DNA of 64,000 nt from Macadamia tetraphylla (taxonomy: Eukaryota; Streptophyta; Magnoliopsida; Proteales; Proteaceae), in assembly GCA_022985045.1 (NCBI GenBank), contig CM040970.1, positions 16,538,204-16,602,203 on the forward strand, written 5' to 3'. The notes under the pieces are model-generated. The model did not search any database and was not told where the DNA came from. It worked only from the letters and a program-made list of their open reading frames with translations. Both the position numbers and the translations under genes were made by a program. Positions 37,201 through 47,640 of the stretch are shown here, piece after piece (within the stretch, counting starts at the first letter, position 1; each line of letters opens with the position of its first letter).

Positions 37201-40200
37201 GAATGCACGCATGTCATTGCCAAGGTCGCCCTAGAAGAATGTCGATCGCCAATGAGGTGACCAAGCGGTGACATGAATCTTAGATGGCCCAAAGCGTAGA
37301 TGTACTCGAACAACTGCGTGGCCTCTTCTCGAGTATGGGTCCAAAACCTGCACGTGAATCTTCTTGAAAAGCTACATGGAAGGTTGTGCTCGAACAAATT
37401 CAGCAGATATAAAATTTCTTACCGTATCAACAATTGCATGAACATCAATAGGGTCGGAGCCGTGCGAAGTACCCTACATGCGAAGAGAGGAGCTTTATCA
37501 ACTAGTCTATTCGAAAAGGATGAAAGGCTAGTGAATGAGCTTCTACATCCTCATCTTCATCATCGACAATATCATCGTCCTCGGCGGATAAGGATATAAA
37601 TGAGATTCATCTTCACTCTTCTCGTCAGGTGCTTCTCGCAGCGTTCACAGAATGAGTCTGTTGGGACACTTGTTGGAATAGTGACCCTTCTCGCCACAAC
37701 TATGGCATATGATATTCTTCACCCCAACACTATCCTTGTTGAACTCGACCTTTTCTCTTCAACTCTGCGAGCTTGAGCTTCTTTTCCTCCATACGGTGGA
37801 GGTCTATAAACTGAAGAAGTCTTGAGCATACCCTTCAATAAATGGACTTCTCTTCAGTGTCTTGGCATGAGCCATTGCCACATCACAGACACTGAAATCG
37901 GTGTTAGCCAACTCAAGTCGAATCTCGATTACTTAATCCTGATATGTCGCATCACCGTTCTGGTTGCTTCTGGTGACACCTTGAAGCAGTTTGTGGAATT
38001 CGAGGTGTAAGAATCCACATCTTTGTTCCTTGTTGCAAGTTAAGTAATTTATGAAACATTACCTTTTCATAATTAAGGGAACAAATTTTTATCAAGATCC
38101 TTCATGACCTCCCAATTGATAACGGTCCAAGTCTTCGACAAACCTTGCATGTAGTACATCATCCCACCATGAGCAGGCATACCCAATAAACTTGGTGATG
38201 ATGAGTTCACACTTCTTCACGTCGGAAGAGACTTATACGCAAAAATTCTCTCAACTTTGGTAAGCCAGGTCAAGAAATTCCTCGGTCCCTTTTCACCATC
38301 GAACTCGGGAACCTCAACTTTGATGCCATAATCTCATGCGAAAATTGCGGGTAACATCACGGGAACAACTGGATCGATTCTGCCTCGAGGTGTGCCTTGA
38401 TCCGTAAAGTGTTGGTGAGGGGTAATGTAGAGGATCCTTCTTGACTACTTCGGACCTCCTCATAAAGGCAATCATCTCTTCCATAAACTTATCAAACTTG
38501 GCTTGATCCTCTCAAGCCTAGCATCGAGTATCGTTGGTTCTCGGCTAACTCACGATACAATTTGTGCAACTCAGCATTGGTGATGTGACTTGCCATGGTT
38601 AGAAAATTGTAGGAAAATTTGCTCGATACCACTTAATGTAGTGGGATAGGAGTCTAACAAGTCTCAACTGTGGATCTTTCTATCAAAAGAACCACTAGAA
38701 TAGAACAACCATACAAATAGATCAGAAATAATGAAGAAATCAGTTCGGAAATTAGGCTATCGATTCCGAGTGAAGGATTCTGTGACCAAAATATAATCAG
38801 ATGTGAAGAGACATAACATGTCTTGATATGGAGTAAGAACAGGTCATAAATCATGAATAAACACCATAGGAAACCAAGGAAATTAGAGTCAGTCTATCGA
38901 TTTCAAATATGGGTAGAATAGGTCACTAGAAGACAAAATTTGGGAGATTTCTAATATCTCTTGAACACTTTGAAAGAAAAGGTTCCCTTTGGGTCGAGTT
39001 CCCCTTAGGTAGGGCCTAACCCGATCCAAAATCAGCCAAAACTGATGGCTGGTTAGGTCAGGCAGGTTCTGAAAATTGCTAACAGAATATGCAATTTTCA
39101 AGGCGAGAAGGAAACTGAATTTAATACTAAGAACGTGAGCAGATCAGTAACACTTTGTGTAGTTGAGAGAAGAAGAAGATGAGTTAAGGAAGAGGACCTC
39201 TTGTGCTTCACACGAGAGTCAATTGGATCAAACACCAATTCCATCAGCCTTGATCAAACACAAGACAAATCTCCATGTAGAAGACAATAGCAACAACCAT
39301 TAATTTTTTTATCAAAATCATCTAGGCCTTTAGGAGCCTCCTCTTCTTTATTTATAATGTTAATGGAGGAGGAATTACAAAATAGAAGGTTCCTCAAAAG
39401 GAAACCAAATATTCTCCTAATACAATAGCTACTAAAAACTGAAATTAGAAACTAACTGAAATGAGAAACTAGTTGAAAAGAAACTAACTCTGAGGACTTG
39501 ACTCAATTAATAACTTGACTCATAAGGAAACAAATATAATTCAAATCAAGCCCAACTAGAAAGGAAACTAATGAAAATGGAAACTAACTAGTAATCCCGT
39601 ACTCAATCTTAGAGCCCCCTTTTTAGACCCATAAAAGTGGTCTATTACACTCAAAACACATGGGATCAAAAGCCTAACATGTATGGAACCCAACCCTAGG
39701 CTTATTCCTAATAAAACAAGCCTATTTTGGTAATTAATCTGCATCACCCATTATAGTGAAAGCACATGGGATCAAAAGCCCAACACTTAAATAACCCAAC
39801 CAAAGCTTATTTCCAATAAAAGAAGCCCTTTTAGGTGACTTAATTTGCATCAATGGATCTGAGTCATCTGACTATTCTGGCTTAGGTTGGATCTTGATCA
39901 AATATTAACTGAAGGTTGTGTTTTGCCTTATTCAAATTCTGGTCAGAATTCAAGGTTCCGAGGTTGAAGCTTTAACAAACTAGATGATTTGGGGTAGGTT
40001 TAAAGAAAGCTGAATTTAAGTACAGAAAATGAATTGCACAACCCAGAATTGAAAAAAGAAAATGAACTGGAATCCCAAATAAATTGATGGAACAGATCAA
40101 GGAGGGTGCTGGTTTTGAAGAGCAGAGAATTAAAGAACTAGAACTTTTAAGATTAACAGAAAACCAGAACCTGACCTTGAATTGATTGAAGAATGCATTC

Positions 40201-40373
40201 TAACATTTCTGAAAATAATAAACTCTTACTATAATTTGGAAAATTCTATTTAAGAAACATAATTGATTGAAGAATTCCATTTTAACACTGTTGCACACGA
40301 GCTGGCCTAATTGAGCCAATCTGGAGTCCATGTGAGAATCTAAATCATCATGGTCGAAGTCATCTACTAAATA

Positions 40374-40410
<37 letters not shown>

Positions 40411-43400
40411 TTTTTTTTACTTACAATTAAGAAGCAAAATTCTATTTAAGAAACAGAAAAACAATTTTGACAGCATATGGTACAACAACGAAAAGACCAT
40501 TTGGTTTTGCCTCTTATTATTCCCTTGCTAGCTACCTGATCAGCTAAAAAATGTTGTCTGATCTCAACTTCCAAGAAAAGTAAAGTTCCATCGATACATG
40601 AGGATCTGGCCTTCCTTATGAGGTGAAGATGCTGCCATGGTCCCCAGCACTTGATTTCAATTTTCAACCAAGGGTAACCATGGCAAAATCCGTTTAGTTT
40701 AATGCATCCACCCAAGTGATGATGTCAATTGACCTGGAGAAAACCAATAAAAGATACCCTGGTGGTCCCACAAGACCCTGGCAATGTGCCAATACCTGCT
40801 GGTATGGCTTGCCCTCATATTTAGAGCCTCTAATGGTCATTGTGGATCATTCTGCTGTTTTTTCTTCTGACCCATGATTGCTGGTTATTGTGGATCATTT
40901 TGCAAAGACTGAAATTGAAATATTTCAGTGGACTTTTTGGTTGAAACTAACAGGAAGTCTGAGTCATAAAAATTTACGTCTTCATTAAAAAAAAAAAACT
41001 TCTTATATTGAAATTGGAGTTACGGAATAAGTCAGTAGTGGTCATGAATTAAACCCCAATTCCCCTTGTTTTGATCATACAAAATGATCCATTAAATTGG
41101 ATGGTTACAACAATCCAATGCATTGATCTTCATGTAGTTGGAGATGCTTGTGTTACCTGGAAAAGAATAAAATGGTGGACTGTAGTCACTTAAGTATTAC
41201 CCCTTGCTGTGGTGGCCTGGCATTATGGTCTTTGGTATCTTCAATTTAATGCTAGTTTTACTAATTTATTGAACTCAAGCTTTGGTGTTTTTTAGTTATT
41301 ACCCTGATGGGTGTGTCACCTTTTCTCTTAGTCTGGTGCATGAAATTGTATCTCTTTTACATTTTTAATGGGAATGAAGATATTAAATAACCTCAACTAT
41401 TGTGTACTGTATCGTAGATCCAAAGGCTCAGTGGAGTGGATTCCGATTTTGCTCCATTTTTGCATCATGCGGGGATACCTGCTGCTGATCTGTATTATGG
41501 AAAAGGTACATCTCGTAGGCTGGTAAAGTTAGAAATTCACTATTTGAAATTCTTGGGGTGCCACCCAACTGGGTTTGAACTGTTATTTAAACAATTAATG
41601 CTAGGATATCCTAGGGCAATGACAACTGTTCATGATTATTACTTTAGATCTAAAGTTTTAATTTTGACATGCTCGTGCTGAGCATCTTAATGGCTCCTAC
41701 TTGTTCTGTTAGCTAATTACTATATTTGTTTGTTCAGATTTTCCGTCTATCATACTGCTTTTGATTCCTATGACTGGATGATGCAATACGGTGATCCATC
41801 ATTTCACCGTCATGTGGCTGGTAGGCTTTCTATATCCTCGTATTGCTTCTTTATTAGTGAGCTGTTGATTGTGGCCTATTAATAGACAATGAATTCAGCT
41901 TCTAAATGTATTTTAATGCTAGTGTTTTCCTCCCTCTTCTTTCATTTTTTTTAATGCCGCATTAGTTGCTGGAATTTGGGGACTTTTAGCTCTTCAACTG
42001 GCTGGTGATTCAATTCTTCCTTTCGACTACCTCTCCTATGCTGCTCAGTTGCAGGTATACCCATACTCGTTCCAATTATTAGTTTTGAAAATTATTTCTA
42101 TTGAAAGTTAAAATGTTGTTGGTTTTATTAAATAGAAACCTGCCAATTCCAGCTGTATCTCACTTCATTTTCAGCTAAATCACGATTAAGTAATTGTATG
42201 GTCAACTAGTTAGGGACCAGTGATGAAAAAATGTGCAATTTGAGGCATAGTAAGGCATCAGGAATGATTTTGTAGCAAAACAACGTGGTGCAACCCAATT
42301 GTGTAAAGCTAATATGGGAATTTTTTTGACTGCATGTATTCCTTTGTTATTGTGTGAACGAATCTTGAAAATTGCTTCAGGAGCATGCAAGTTCTTTGAG
42401 CAATTTGTTAGATGATGGCACATCTCTACATGCCATGACTACATCAATTCAAGGACTTGGAGATGTTGCAAAACAATTGGAAGAGGAAGCAAAGGTGAAA
42501 CAAGAAAATTTCCCTGAAATCATCTAGAACCTTCTCCTTTCTTATTTGGATTCTCCCCATTGTGATGGATGTGATTTTGGAAAACTGCAGAAATTGAGAG
42601 AGCAAGTGACCATAGATGACATGTTGGTGCTGAAGAGGCATTCATTGAATGACCGTCTAATGCTTGCAGAGAGGGGCTTCCTAGATGCAGAGGGTCTTCC
42701 AGGACGTCCATGGTTCAAGCATTTGGTAAGGAGTTCTCTACCCCTGTTCCCAACTTTCTTTGTGATGTTAAATGAAACTAATTTCCCTTTGAACTTTCCT
42801 ACAATTGGAATTGAATTTCAATTGTGTACCTAATTTTGGTCTGCCTGAAATTGTGGTTTTGTGATTTCTGTTTTGTTTCGTCCATATCTTAAATATTTCT
42901 TTGTTTTTCTTCCAATTTTGGACAATTTCAACTGAAACACCAAAAACATTTCAGATTTCGGTTTCTGTTGCCAACATATTCATCATTTTAGATCAAACTT
43001 TCTCCAAAGCCATGTCTCCAGCTAAATATAATCAAATGGTTTTCTAATTGAATTAATTTCCTTGTTGGAAATTCTTGGTTGGACCTCAGGTAGTCCATTT
43101 AAAGTTCTGAGTCTTCTGACCAAACACGTAAGATGATGCTCTGCACAGGATGGTTTGTGAATTATCTGTAGAAGTTAGCATGCCAGAATCTTGGACTCAA
43201 CCTATCCAATGCAGTACATGAGGAACACTAATGGCTTTTTGTGGGTGAAAGCATAATGCATTCTCGTTCTTTCTTGAAAAAATGCTTTTGGACTGAGTTT
43301 CCCTTCTTCCTTCCTTCATCATGGGCATTGGTACCAAAGGGAGGATAATTCCGACTTTGTCTACGGGGTGGGAGTGTAATGATGACCCAAGAGTTGAATC

Positions 43401-43784
43401 ATGAGGTCACTTCACTAGTCGAGGAGGAATTGTACGGATGAAGGAAAACTTTTGCCAATGCTTTTTAACTTGTCGACTGGGTTCATCTTTTATTTTATGG
43501 GCTTCATACCTGTTATAAAATTTGTGCTGCTAAGAGGGGTTGCTCCGTTTTACTTATCTCCTGTTCATAAATGACGTGCCAATTAACATGTTAAACAACA
43601 GGTGTATGGACCTCTCCTTGACAATGAAAGCAAGCTGGGTTTCTTTCCTGGAGTTGCCAATGCTATAACTCAGGCTGCAAGAATGCCAAAGAGAGAAGGT
43701 CTATCAGCAATTCAGCATGAGATATGGAGGGTTGCTAGAGCCATTCAAAGGGCTACTGATGCTCTTAAAGGAGAACTCATTTGA
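16931..43784 (+). CDS. AMP1: AMP1-like glutamate carboxypeptidase II (M28 family), ten exons, one frameshift
   Basis: The product is a membrane-anchored M28 zinc carboxypeptidase of the GCPII family. In Arabidopsis the relative AMP1 is an ER protein that limits meristem size and affects cytokinin level and miRNA-guided translational repression. Exons read from the sequence: 16931-17872, 32009-32251, 33192-33344, 34287-34355, 41418-41505, 41738-41820, 41966-42054, 42381-42494, 42591-42725, 43602-43784. All introns are GT-AG. The sum is 2099 bp, one base short of 700 codons, close to AMP1 (about 701 residues). Visible parts are one N-terminal transmembrane helix (about residues 22-38), a PA domain (about 120-280), the peptidase (about 315-555) and a TfR-like dimerisation domain (about 575-695). 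Zinc and catalytic residues are H344, D354, E391/E392 and D420. The last zinc ligand is the His of YHT in exon 6, right after the missing base. The start codon gives the only long exon 1 frame with an anchor. No clear AATAAA follows the stop. Confidence 0.9.
19440..19474. repeat. Poly-C/poly-A junction tract
   Basis: About 14 C followed by about 20 A. Similar C-run/A-run junctions occur at 31,815, 50,101 and 63,020. Such tracts often carry base-count errors in assemblies. Confidence 0.9.
20677..21418 (+). mobile_element. 3' LTR fragment of a gypsy-like element, nested in the hAT element
   Basis: A purine-rich tract 'aagggaggaga' (20,665-20,676) precedes 'TGATTCCC', and the copy ends 'ttacatca' at 21,418. 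This matches the layout of the LTR family at 26,223 and 28,251 (polypurine tract, TGAT start, ACATCA end, 'gtgagatgccc' block). About 370 bp before it may be the 3' end of the internal region. The rest of the element is missing. Confidence 0.55.
20866..20920 (+). mobile_element. 5'-truncated Au-type SINE with 14-bp TSD
   Basis: A 55-bp insert with the Au-SINE 3' end ('gcgggagtctcgtgctccgg' then 'gtacgtccttttt'). It is flanked by perfect direct repeats 'tatataaattctag' at 20,852-20,865 and 20,921-20,934. The duplication shows target-primed insertion of a truncated copy. Confidence 0.8.
21906..22012 (+). mobile_element. Au-type SINE, 5'-truncated
   Basis: Reads 'aaacagcctctcagcaaagc', 'ggggtaaggctgcatac', 'gtggcaggagcctcgggcac' and 'tgggtacagccttttttt', the conserved 3' two-thirds of Au SINEs. 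The tRNA-like head is not clear and no target duplication was found. Confidence 0.7.
23500..24150 (+). pseudogene. LINE remnant (reverse-transcriptase C-terminus and zf-RVT region)
   Basis: Frame-broken segments read 'KYKVGNGSKVRLWEYINLG', then 'HKNALIQQHL', then 'HRIWKKDVRGMFSRKGVV'. These match, in order, the C-terminal part of plant L1-type LINE ORF2. It lies in intron 1 of the AMP1-like gene in the sense orientation. Confidence 0.65.
25885..26033 (-). mobile_element. Full-length Au-type SINE with target duplication
   Basis: On the minus strand the 149-bp element starts near 'ggggggcactggtccaatgg' (box A-like), has 'tggtcgaaac' (box B-like), 'gggtaaggctacgta' and ends 'gggagcctcgtgcaccgg'. 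Direct repeats 'aaaacttgcacacag' (25,870-25,884) and 'aaaacttgcccacag' (26,034-26,048) flank it, differing at one base. It carries a poly-C expansion near its middle. Confidence 0.8.
26223..29100 (+). mobile_element. Non-autonomous gypsy-like LTR retrotransposon with decayed gag
   Basis: The 5' LTR (26,223-27,262) starts TGATGT and ends ACATCA. It is followed directly by 'attggtgttaagagc', a primer-binding site resembling the initiator tRNA-Met type. The internal part is only about 990 bp and has gag-like, stop-containing frames (27,290-28,240). A polypurine tract 'gagagggagagt' ends at 28,250 and the 3' LTR starts TGATGT at 28,251. The LTRs agree well for the first 550 bp and then diverge, so the 3' end near 29,100 is approximate. 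No protease or reverse transcriptase is present. Confidence 0.7.
29518..30565. repeat. Tandem duplication, period 538 bp, in AMP1 intron 1
   Basis: Unit 1 (about 29,518-30,055) and unit 2 (about 30,056-30,565) are almost identical. They share 'gtaagtttgggcataaattg', a (TA)n tract of different length, and all sequence to 'ggaaagaagt.gcactgatat'. The copies differ mainly by the length of the (TA)n/(TG)n tract and about ten substitutions, so the duplication is recent. Confidence 0.92.
31811..31860. repeat. C/A-rich tract with long poly-A
   Basis: 'ccccaccccaaaaa' followed by two A-runs separated by a single G. Confidence 0.9.
34180..34209. repeat. (CT)n microsatellite in AMP1 intron 3
   Basis: About fifteen TC units. 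Confidence 0.95.
35830..39746 (-). mobile_element. Complete non-autonomous gypsy-type element with gag only (TR-GAG-like), 3.9 kb
   Basis: Two direct LTRs (35,830-36,952, 1123 bp; 38,634-39,746, 1113 bp) are nearly identical and bounded by a 5-bp duplication CCCAT at 35,825-35,829 and 39,747-39,751. Read on the minus strand, the 5' LTR ends 'ctacatta' and is followed after two bases by 'tggtatcgagc', an initiator tRNA-Met type primer site. A gag-like region runs from an ATG at 38,596 to about 37,600 and includes the zinc knuckle CHSCGEKGHYSNKC (about 37,720-37,660). A polypurine 'agaccggagagt' precedes the 3' LTR. There is no protease, reverse transcriptase or integrase. Confidence 0.85.
37600..38596 (-). 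pseudogene. Frame-broken gag of the gypsy-type element
   Basis: Starts 'MASHITNAELHKLYRELAEN', then 'YACSWWDDVLHARF'-like capsid motifs, and ends with the CCHC knuckle 'CHSCGEKGHYSNKCPNR'. Several single-base frame changes and stops interrupt it. The two LTRs also differ mainly by one- and two-base indels, so either indel-prone assembly or mutation could explain the breaks. Confidence 0.7.
40374..40410. repeat. (ATT)n microsatellite ending in poly-T
   Basis: About eleven ATT units followed by a T-run. Confidence 0.95.
40480..40715 (-). pseudogene. Possible LINE RNase H remnant
   Basis: The minus strand encodes an 89-codon open stretch with 'GGCIKLN', 'LKIEIKCWGPWQHLHLIRK' and 'QHFLADQVASKG' segments. 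The spacing resembles the RNase H end of plant LINE ORF2 (KLNxDG ... PWxxxxxIR ... NxVADxLAxxG), but catalytic acidic residues are not preserved. This is a weak call. Confidence 0.3.
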
Positions 43785-44540
43785 AGGATGTAAAAAGAAA
43801 CTTTGTGGCTGACCGAAGTTTGTAAATATATTTGCATGACAAAATTTTGTTGAAATTTCTCCTTTCATGGATCATGAAAGCTCCATTCCCTAATTTATGG
43901 GGACAAGGAAAATAGAAAATGAAAATCAAATCAAAGTTTTAGTTTTTTTCCAATTTTTGTGGAAAATGTGGTGTAGATGTTCCATCACAAGTTCTGTTTT
44001 TGAGAAAGTTCATATTCCTTAGTCATTGATAAAACAATTTGTTGGATAATACTCAACACAGTTACTGCAAAATATATAGATTCCGAAATCAATACTGTAA
44101 TTAAACAATTGTTTCTTTTGATTATCAGTTTTTAATCTCTAATCTACAACAAGTAGATCTATAGGGCATACATGAATACATACTTTACAAGTACATTTAT
44201 CAAATTCAAAGTGGATTCGATCGCAAAACGCTCTAATGTGATCAATTTTTCATAAGGATATTGAATAATTACAAGTAAACGGTTCGCATGGGATATATAT
44301 ATATATATATTATTTATTTATTTATTTTTCAACTCCACAGATTTATTGGAGTTGAATTTTCCACCAACAAATGTCCAAAGTCACAAATATATTGCTATTG
44401 ATTTTCTTCTTCCTGAGGTAGGCAAGGGAAAATTATATAGCTCCTAATCTTTTGAAGAACAAGCATTCCTATGGTTTGAAGTTTGAAAAATTCCTAAAAC
44501 TCTACAAAGAGAAGTTTGATGCTGAAGTGTTCCACTGTAC
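43785..44540. other. 3'UTR of the AMP1-like gene and non-coding flank
   Basis: No canonical AATAAA is seen within 150 bp of the stop, although 'tgtaaatatatttg' at about 43,821 is a plausible weak signal. A (TA)n and (TTTA)n tract lies at about 44,297-44,327. No gene is recognised. Confidence 0.4.
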
Positions 44541-44549
44541 AACTCCTTT

Positions 44550-45860
44550 TATCCCCGCTAAGTGAGGTATGTCATAAAACAAAATGCATAGATTTTGCTC
44601 ACTTCTCCGTCCCCCGTTACGTGAGGTTCAACACGGTTTGGTACACCCACTCCTTCTTCCCCTGCTTGATTGTCAGCATGGGAATCTGGTGAGCTAGTAC
44701 CGGATCAACCTCATTTAATGATTTTACTCTTAACGGGTTGGGACCATTGGGAATTTGAAGTTGGAATTCTTTTAAGGTTTTGGAAGCACTTTAGGTGACT
44801 TTGAATCATAGGTGATGGGTGATTTGGAATTCAACCACTGCTTGCTTGGTGATATCATTCGGAGTTGTGCTTGTGCTTATTGAGGTGAGTAGAATGTATT
44901 TGGGTTGTTTTCCCGTGATGTTATTTATATATTAATGAGTGATTTCCAGTTATATTTGAGAACAATAGCTTTGGTGTTACAATTAAATGATATTTTCTTA
45001 TATAAATTTTGTGATAGAAGAGAATTGTGAATTAGTGAATATTATTTACATGTGTGTAATGAATAATGATTTATGTGTGGGTTACCTCACTTAGCGGGAG
45101 AAGGAATGAGTGTATCAAACAGTGTGGGGACTCACTTAGCGGGTAAAGGAAGTGTGAGCGTAATCCGTGAGTATTGTTTTATGGCGTACATCACTTAGCA
45201 GGGGTAGGAGTGAGGGGAGGAGGTGAGATTCCACATGGTGAAGGTCATGAGATGGTATGAAGTGGACGTGTGGAAGTGTGAAGTAATTCAAAGTGTGAAC
45301 ATAAGGATGTGTGGATAATTTCTTGTATGTTCATGGTTATATATTGTGAATGTTACATATGTTGTGTGTGTTTGGGTTGAATAACTTAAATGCATTTTAC
45401 TCACTGTGCTGAGGTAGCTCACCCCCTCTTAACTTTTCATTGCAAAGCTTTCACCATAGGAAGGTGGAGAGATTGATATTTGAGGAGAGAATGAAGACCA
45501 GTCATCTTTTTGTTTTTATTTTAGACTCGTGATGTAAATAAATGCTTATGTGATTTCAAGTATTACGTGCAAATTTTTGGAAAATGCCATTAGAGGTTGA
45601 ACATTATGTATATTGTAAATATTTGGGACCATGAACTGGTATGGATGTATATAATGTAAATCTTTATTTTGAGATGTATAAATTGCTTCCATATATGATG
45701 TGTTTATTTACTGTTTATATTTAGATCTTACGATCTCCGACGATGAGGGTTGCTCCATTCCCTTATCTTGAGGCACTACATGTGGTTGGGCTGGATCGAA
45801 CAATTTTGCCTCGTAAGATTTTATTACTTTTTTATTCTTTTACCCCCCAAAACCCTCGTA
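44550..45860 (+). mobile_element. Gypsy-LTR-like repeat, copy A
   Basis: 45,190-45,770 matches 60,280-60,760 over long phrases such as 'gtggaagtgtgaagt', 'ctcatggttatatattgtga' and 'agaccagtcatctttttgtt'. The composition (G/T-rich, 'gtagctcacccc' block near 45,412) is like a plant gypsy LTR. Five copies of a CTCACTTAGCGGG-type motif, two of them inverted, lie in 44,553-45,204. Exact ends and target duplication were not resolved. Confidence 0.5.
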
Positions 45861-46079
45861 ACACCAACCCGGCATTGATATAATCTGATACTAATTCCTA
45901 AAACTATGATTGCTTAAGCATACCCAGTTCAAAGTTCAAACCAATAAAGTAAATTGCCAAACCTGGATAGGCGTTTTCAATTTATCCTAAGAGAGATTAT
46001 GAATGAGATTTGCAATCTAACTAGAGTTGTAACACTTGCAATCTAACTAGAGTCGAAGACTTGAGTTGATTCACTTTGT

Positions 46080-47640
46080 AATGCAAGCTTCTTATCTCTA
46101 TTGGATAGATGCGTTTGGTTTTCTTAGCTCTGTCATCAAGAAGATTGAAGCCGTTATGAGTGATTTTCTTTGGAAATGAAGTGATAACAATAAATTCTTA
46201 TATACTATTAGTTTGTCTGCCAAAATCCGATGGTGATTTTGGCTTGAGAATGGTGAAAAAAGTGAATAAGGCTGGTCTCTTAAAGCTTCTATGGAAGCTT
46301 GCTGAGAAGAAAGAGAGTATAAGGGTAAAGTGGATATATTCTATGTATCTCAAGGAGAACTCCATCTGGACTATTGTTTGTACCTCAAATGCTTCTTGAA
46401 CTTGGAGAAAGGTCCTTAAGATTAGATCTCAAGTTCAGGATGTAATTATTAATGTAATTGATGATGGCTCATTTCCTCGATATAGATTGACAATTGACAT
46501 CAATCTGATGCTCTCTCTGTTAGTAACGTGGCCATGTGGTCTTATCCTAATCCCTATAGATCAAGTCAAAGAGACCTAAACAGGATGGAGATTTTTGAGG
46601 AAGGGCAATTCCACATTGTTGAATTGAGCTATCGTAGTCTCCAAAAATGGCTCTATCAACTCCTATATATTCTAGAGTATTGGAGTTGGAAAGTTATCCA
46701 AAAACACACGTATGCAGAGTCCTAAATCACCCAATATCAGAAACTCAACATTAGCTGCTATTATCTCTCTGCTTTCTTGATAAAACGTCTTGGGGGTAGT
46801 TTGTGTTCATCTTCGGCAGCAGCTCGTCACTTCGATAGCATCTCATCACGCAGGTAGAGGCTCGTCACTCTACATTTGGTGAGAAAATAAAAAATGATGC
46901 TAGGTTTGTTACGGTGGCTTTGGTTTGTTCAATCAAATCTAGAATCTTGTGGGGTCCTGGCCCATCTGTTTCAAATGTTCTTTTCCAGGTCTAGAATCAA
47001 TTAGAAGTCTCTTGCACGCAAGGAGATGCTGCTGCTGCATGTCACGGTTCTGGGGTGCCATGATCTTCTCTCTGGAACAATCGAGGGCACTGACTGACTG
47101 CATCAATCATTGCTCGTATGGTATTCCTAGAAGTCTTGTAGGTAGTGGAGATGTTATCTCGTGGGTTCCTCCTCTTCTAAGATTTAGGTCATAAACAACC
47201 CTGTACTTTGGTGGAGGATTGTGTGGTTTAAGCACCATATTCCCATACATAGTTTCATCAATTGGCTTACTTTGACTTGCTTCCTCCCTACTCAGGCTTT
47301 CCTCATAGAAATATTAGCATTCCAAATTGTTGTCTTTGTTGGAATGCCACTGAAGATATTGGTCATTTCTTCTTTAGGTGATCTTTTGCCTTCAGCATTA
47401 GGAAAAATGGTGCTTTTAAAATATTGTCTTTCTCATTGTCCTTTGACTCCTTTTGAATGTGAATAAAAGCCGGTCCTTACGAATTCAAGAGCATGTCTAC
47501 CTAGGATTTCATTATAGAATATGCAGTGGTGGACCTCTTCTTCCCATTCTCTCAGTCAAATTTGAAATGCTATTAATTTTAAGATTAAGACAAGAGTCAA
47601 TCAATCATCTCCATGTGTAGACATTAACATGACTATGACT
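46080..47640 (+). pseudogene. LINE ORF2 C-terminal remnant (zf-RVT)
   Basis: Frame-broken segments read 'GDFGLRMVKKVNKAGLLKLL' and 'WKLAEKKESIRVKWIYSMYL' near 46,220-46,340. Further on, 'WFKHHIPIHSFINWLTLTCF' at about 47,222-47,281 is the zf-RVT signature of plant L1-type LINE ORF2. Stops are frequent. It is in the same orientation as the other LINE pieces here. Confidence 0.65.

Larger units (their letters stand above)
35290..39852 (-). mobile_element. LTR (probably solo) split by a nested gypsy-type element
   Basis: Sequence at about 35,290-35,829 and 39,747-39,852 forms one LTR on the minus strand when the nested element is removed. It starts TGATGCAAATTAAG (read from 39,852) and runs through 'cactataatggg' into 'ccactttaatgggcc'. 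A truncated second copy of the same LTR lies at about 63,490-63,866, with shared phrases 'gccttggcttttaca' and 'cccatattttagg'. The 3' end near 35,290 is not defined. Confidence 0.6.
34356..41417 (+). other. Intron 4 of the AMP1-like gene, 7.1 kb
   Basis: The donor follows 'ggaatttat' and the acceptor is 'tgtatcgtag' before 'atccaaaggctcag', in phase. It contains a solo LTR interrupted by a complete gypsy-type element, an (ATT)n tract and a LINE RNase H-like relic. About 40,730-41,417 holds nothing that I recognise. Confidence 0.9.
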
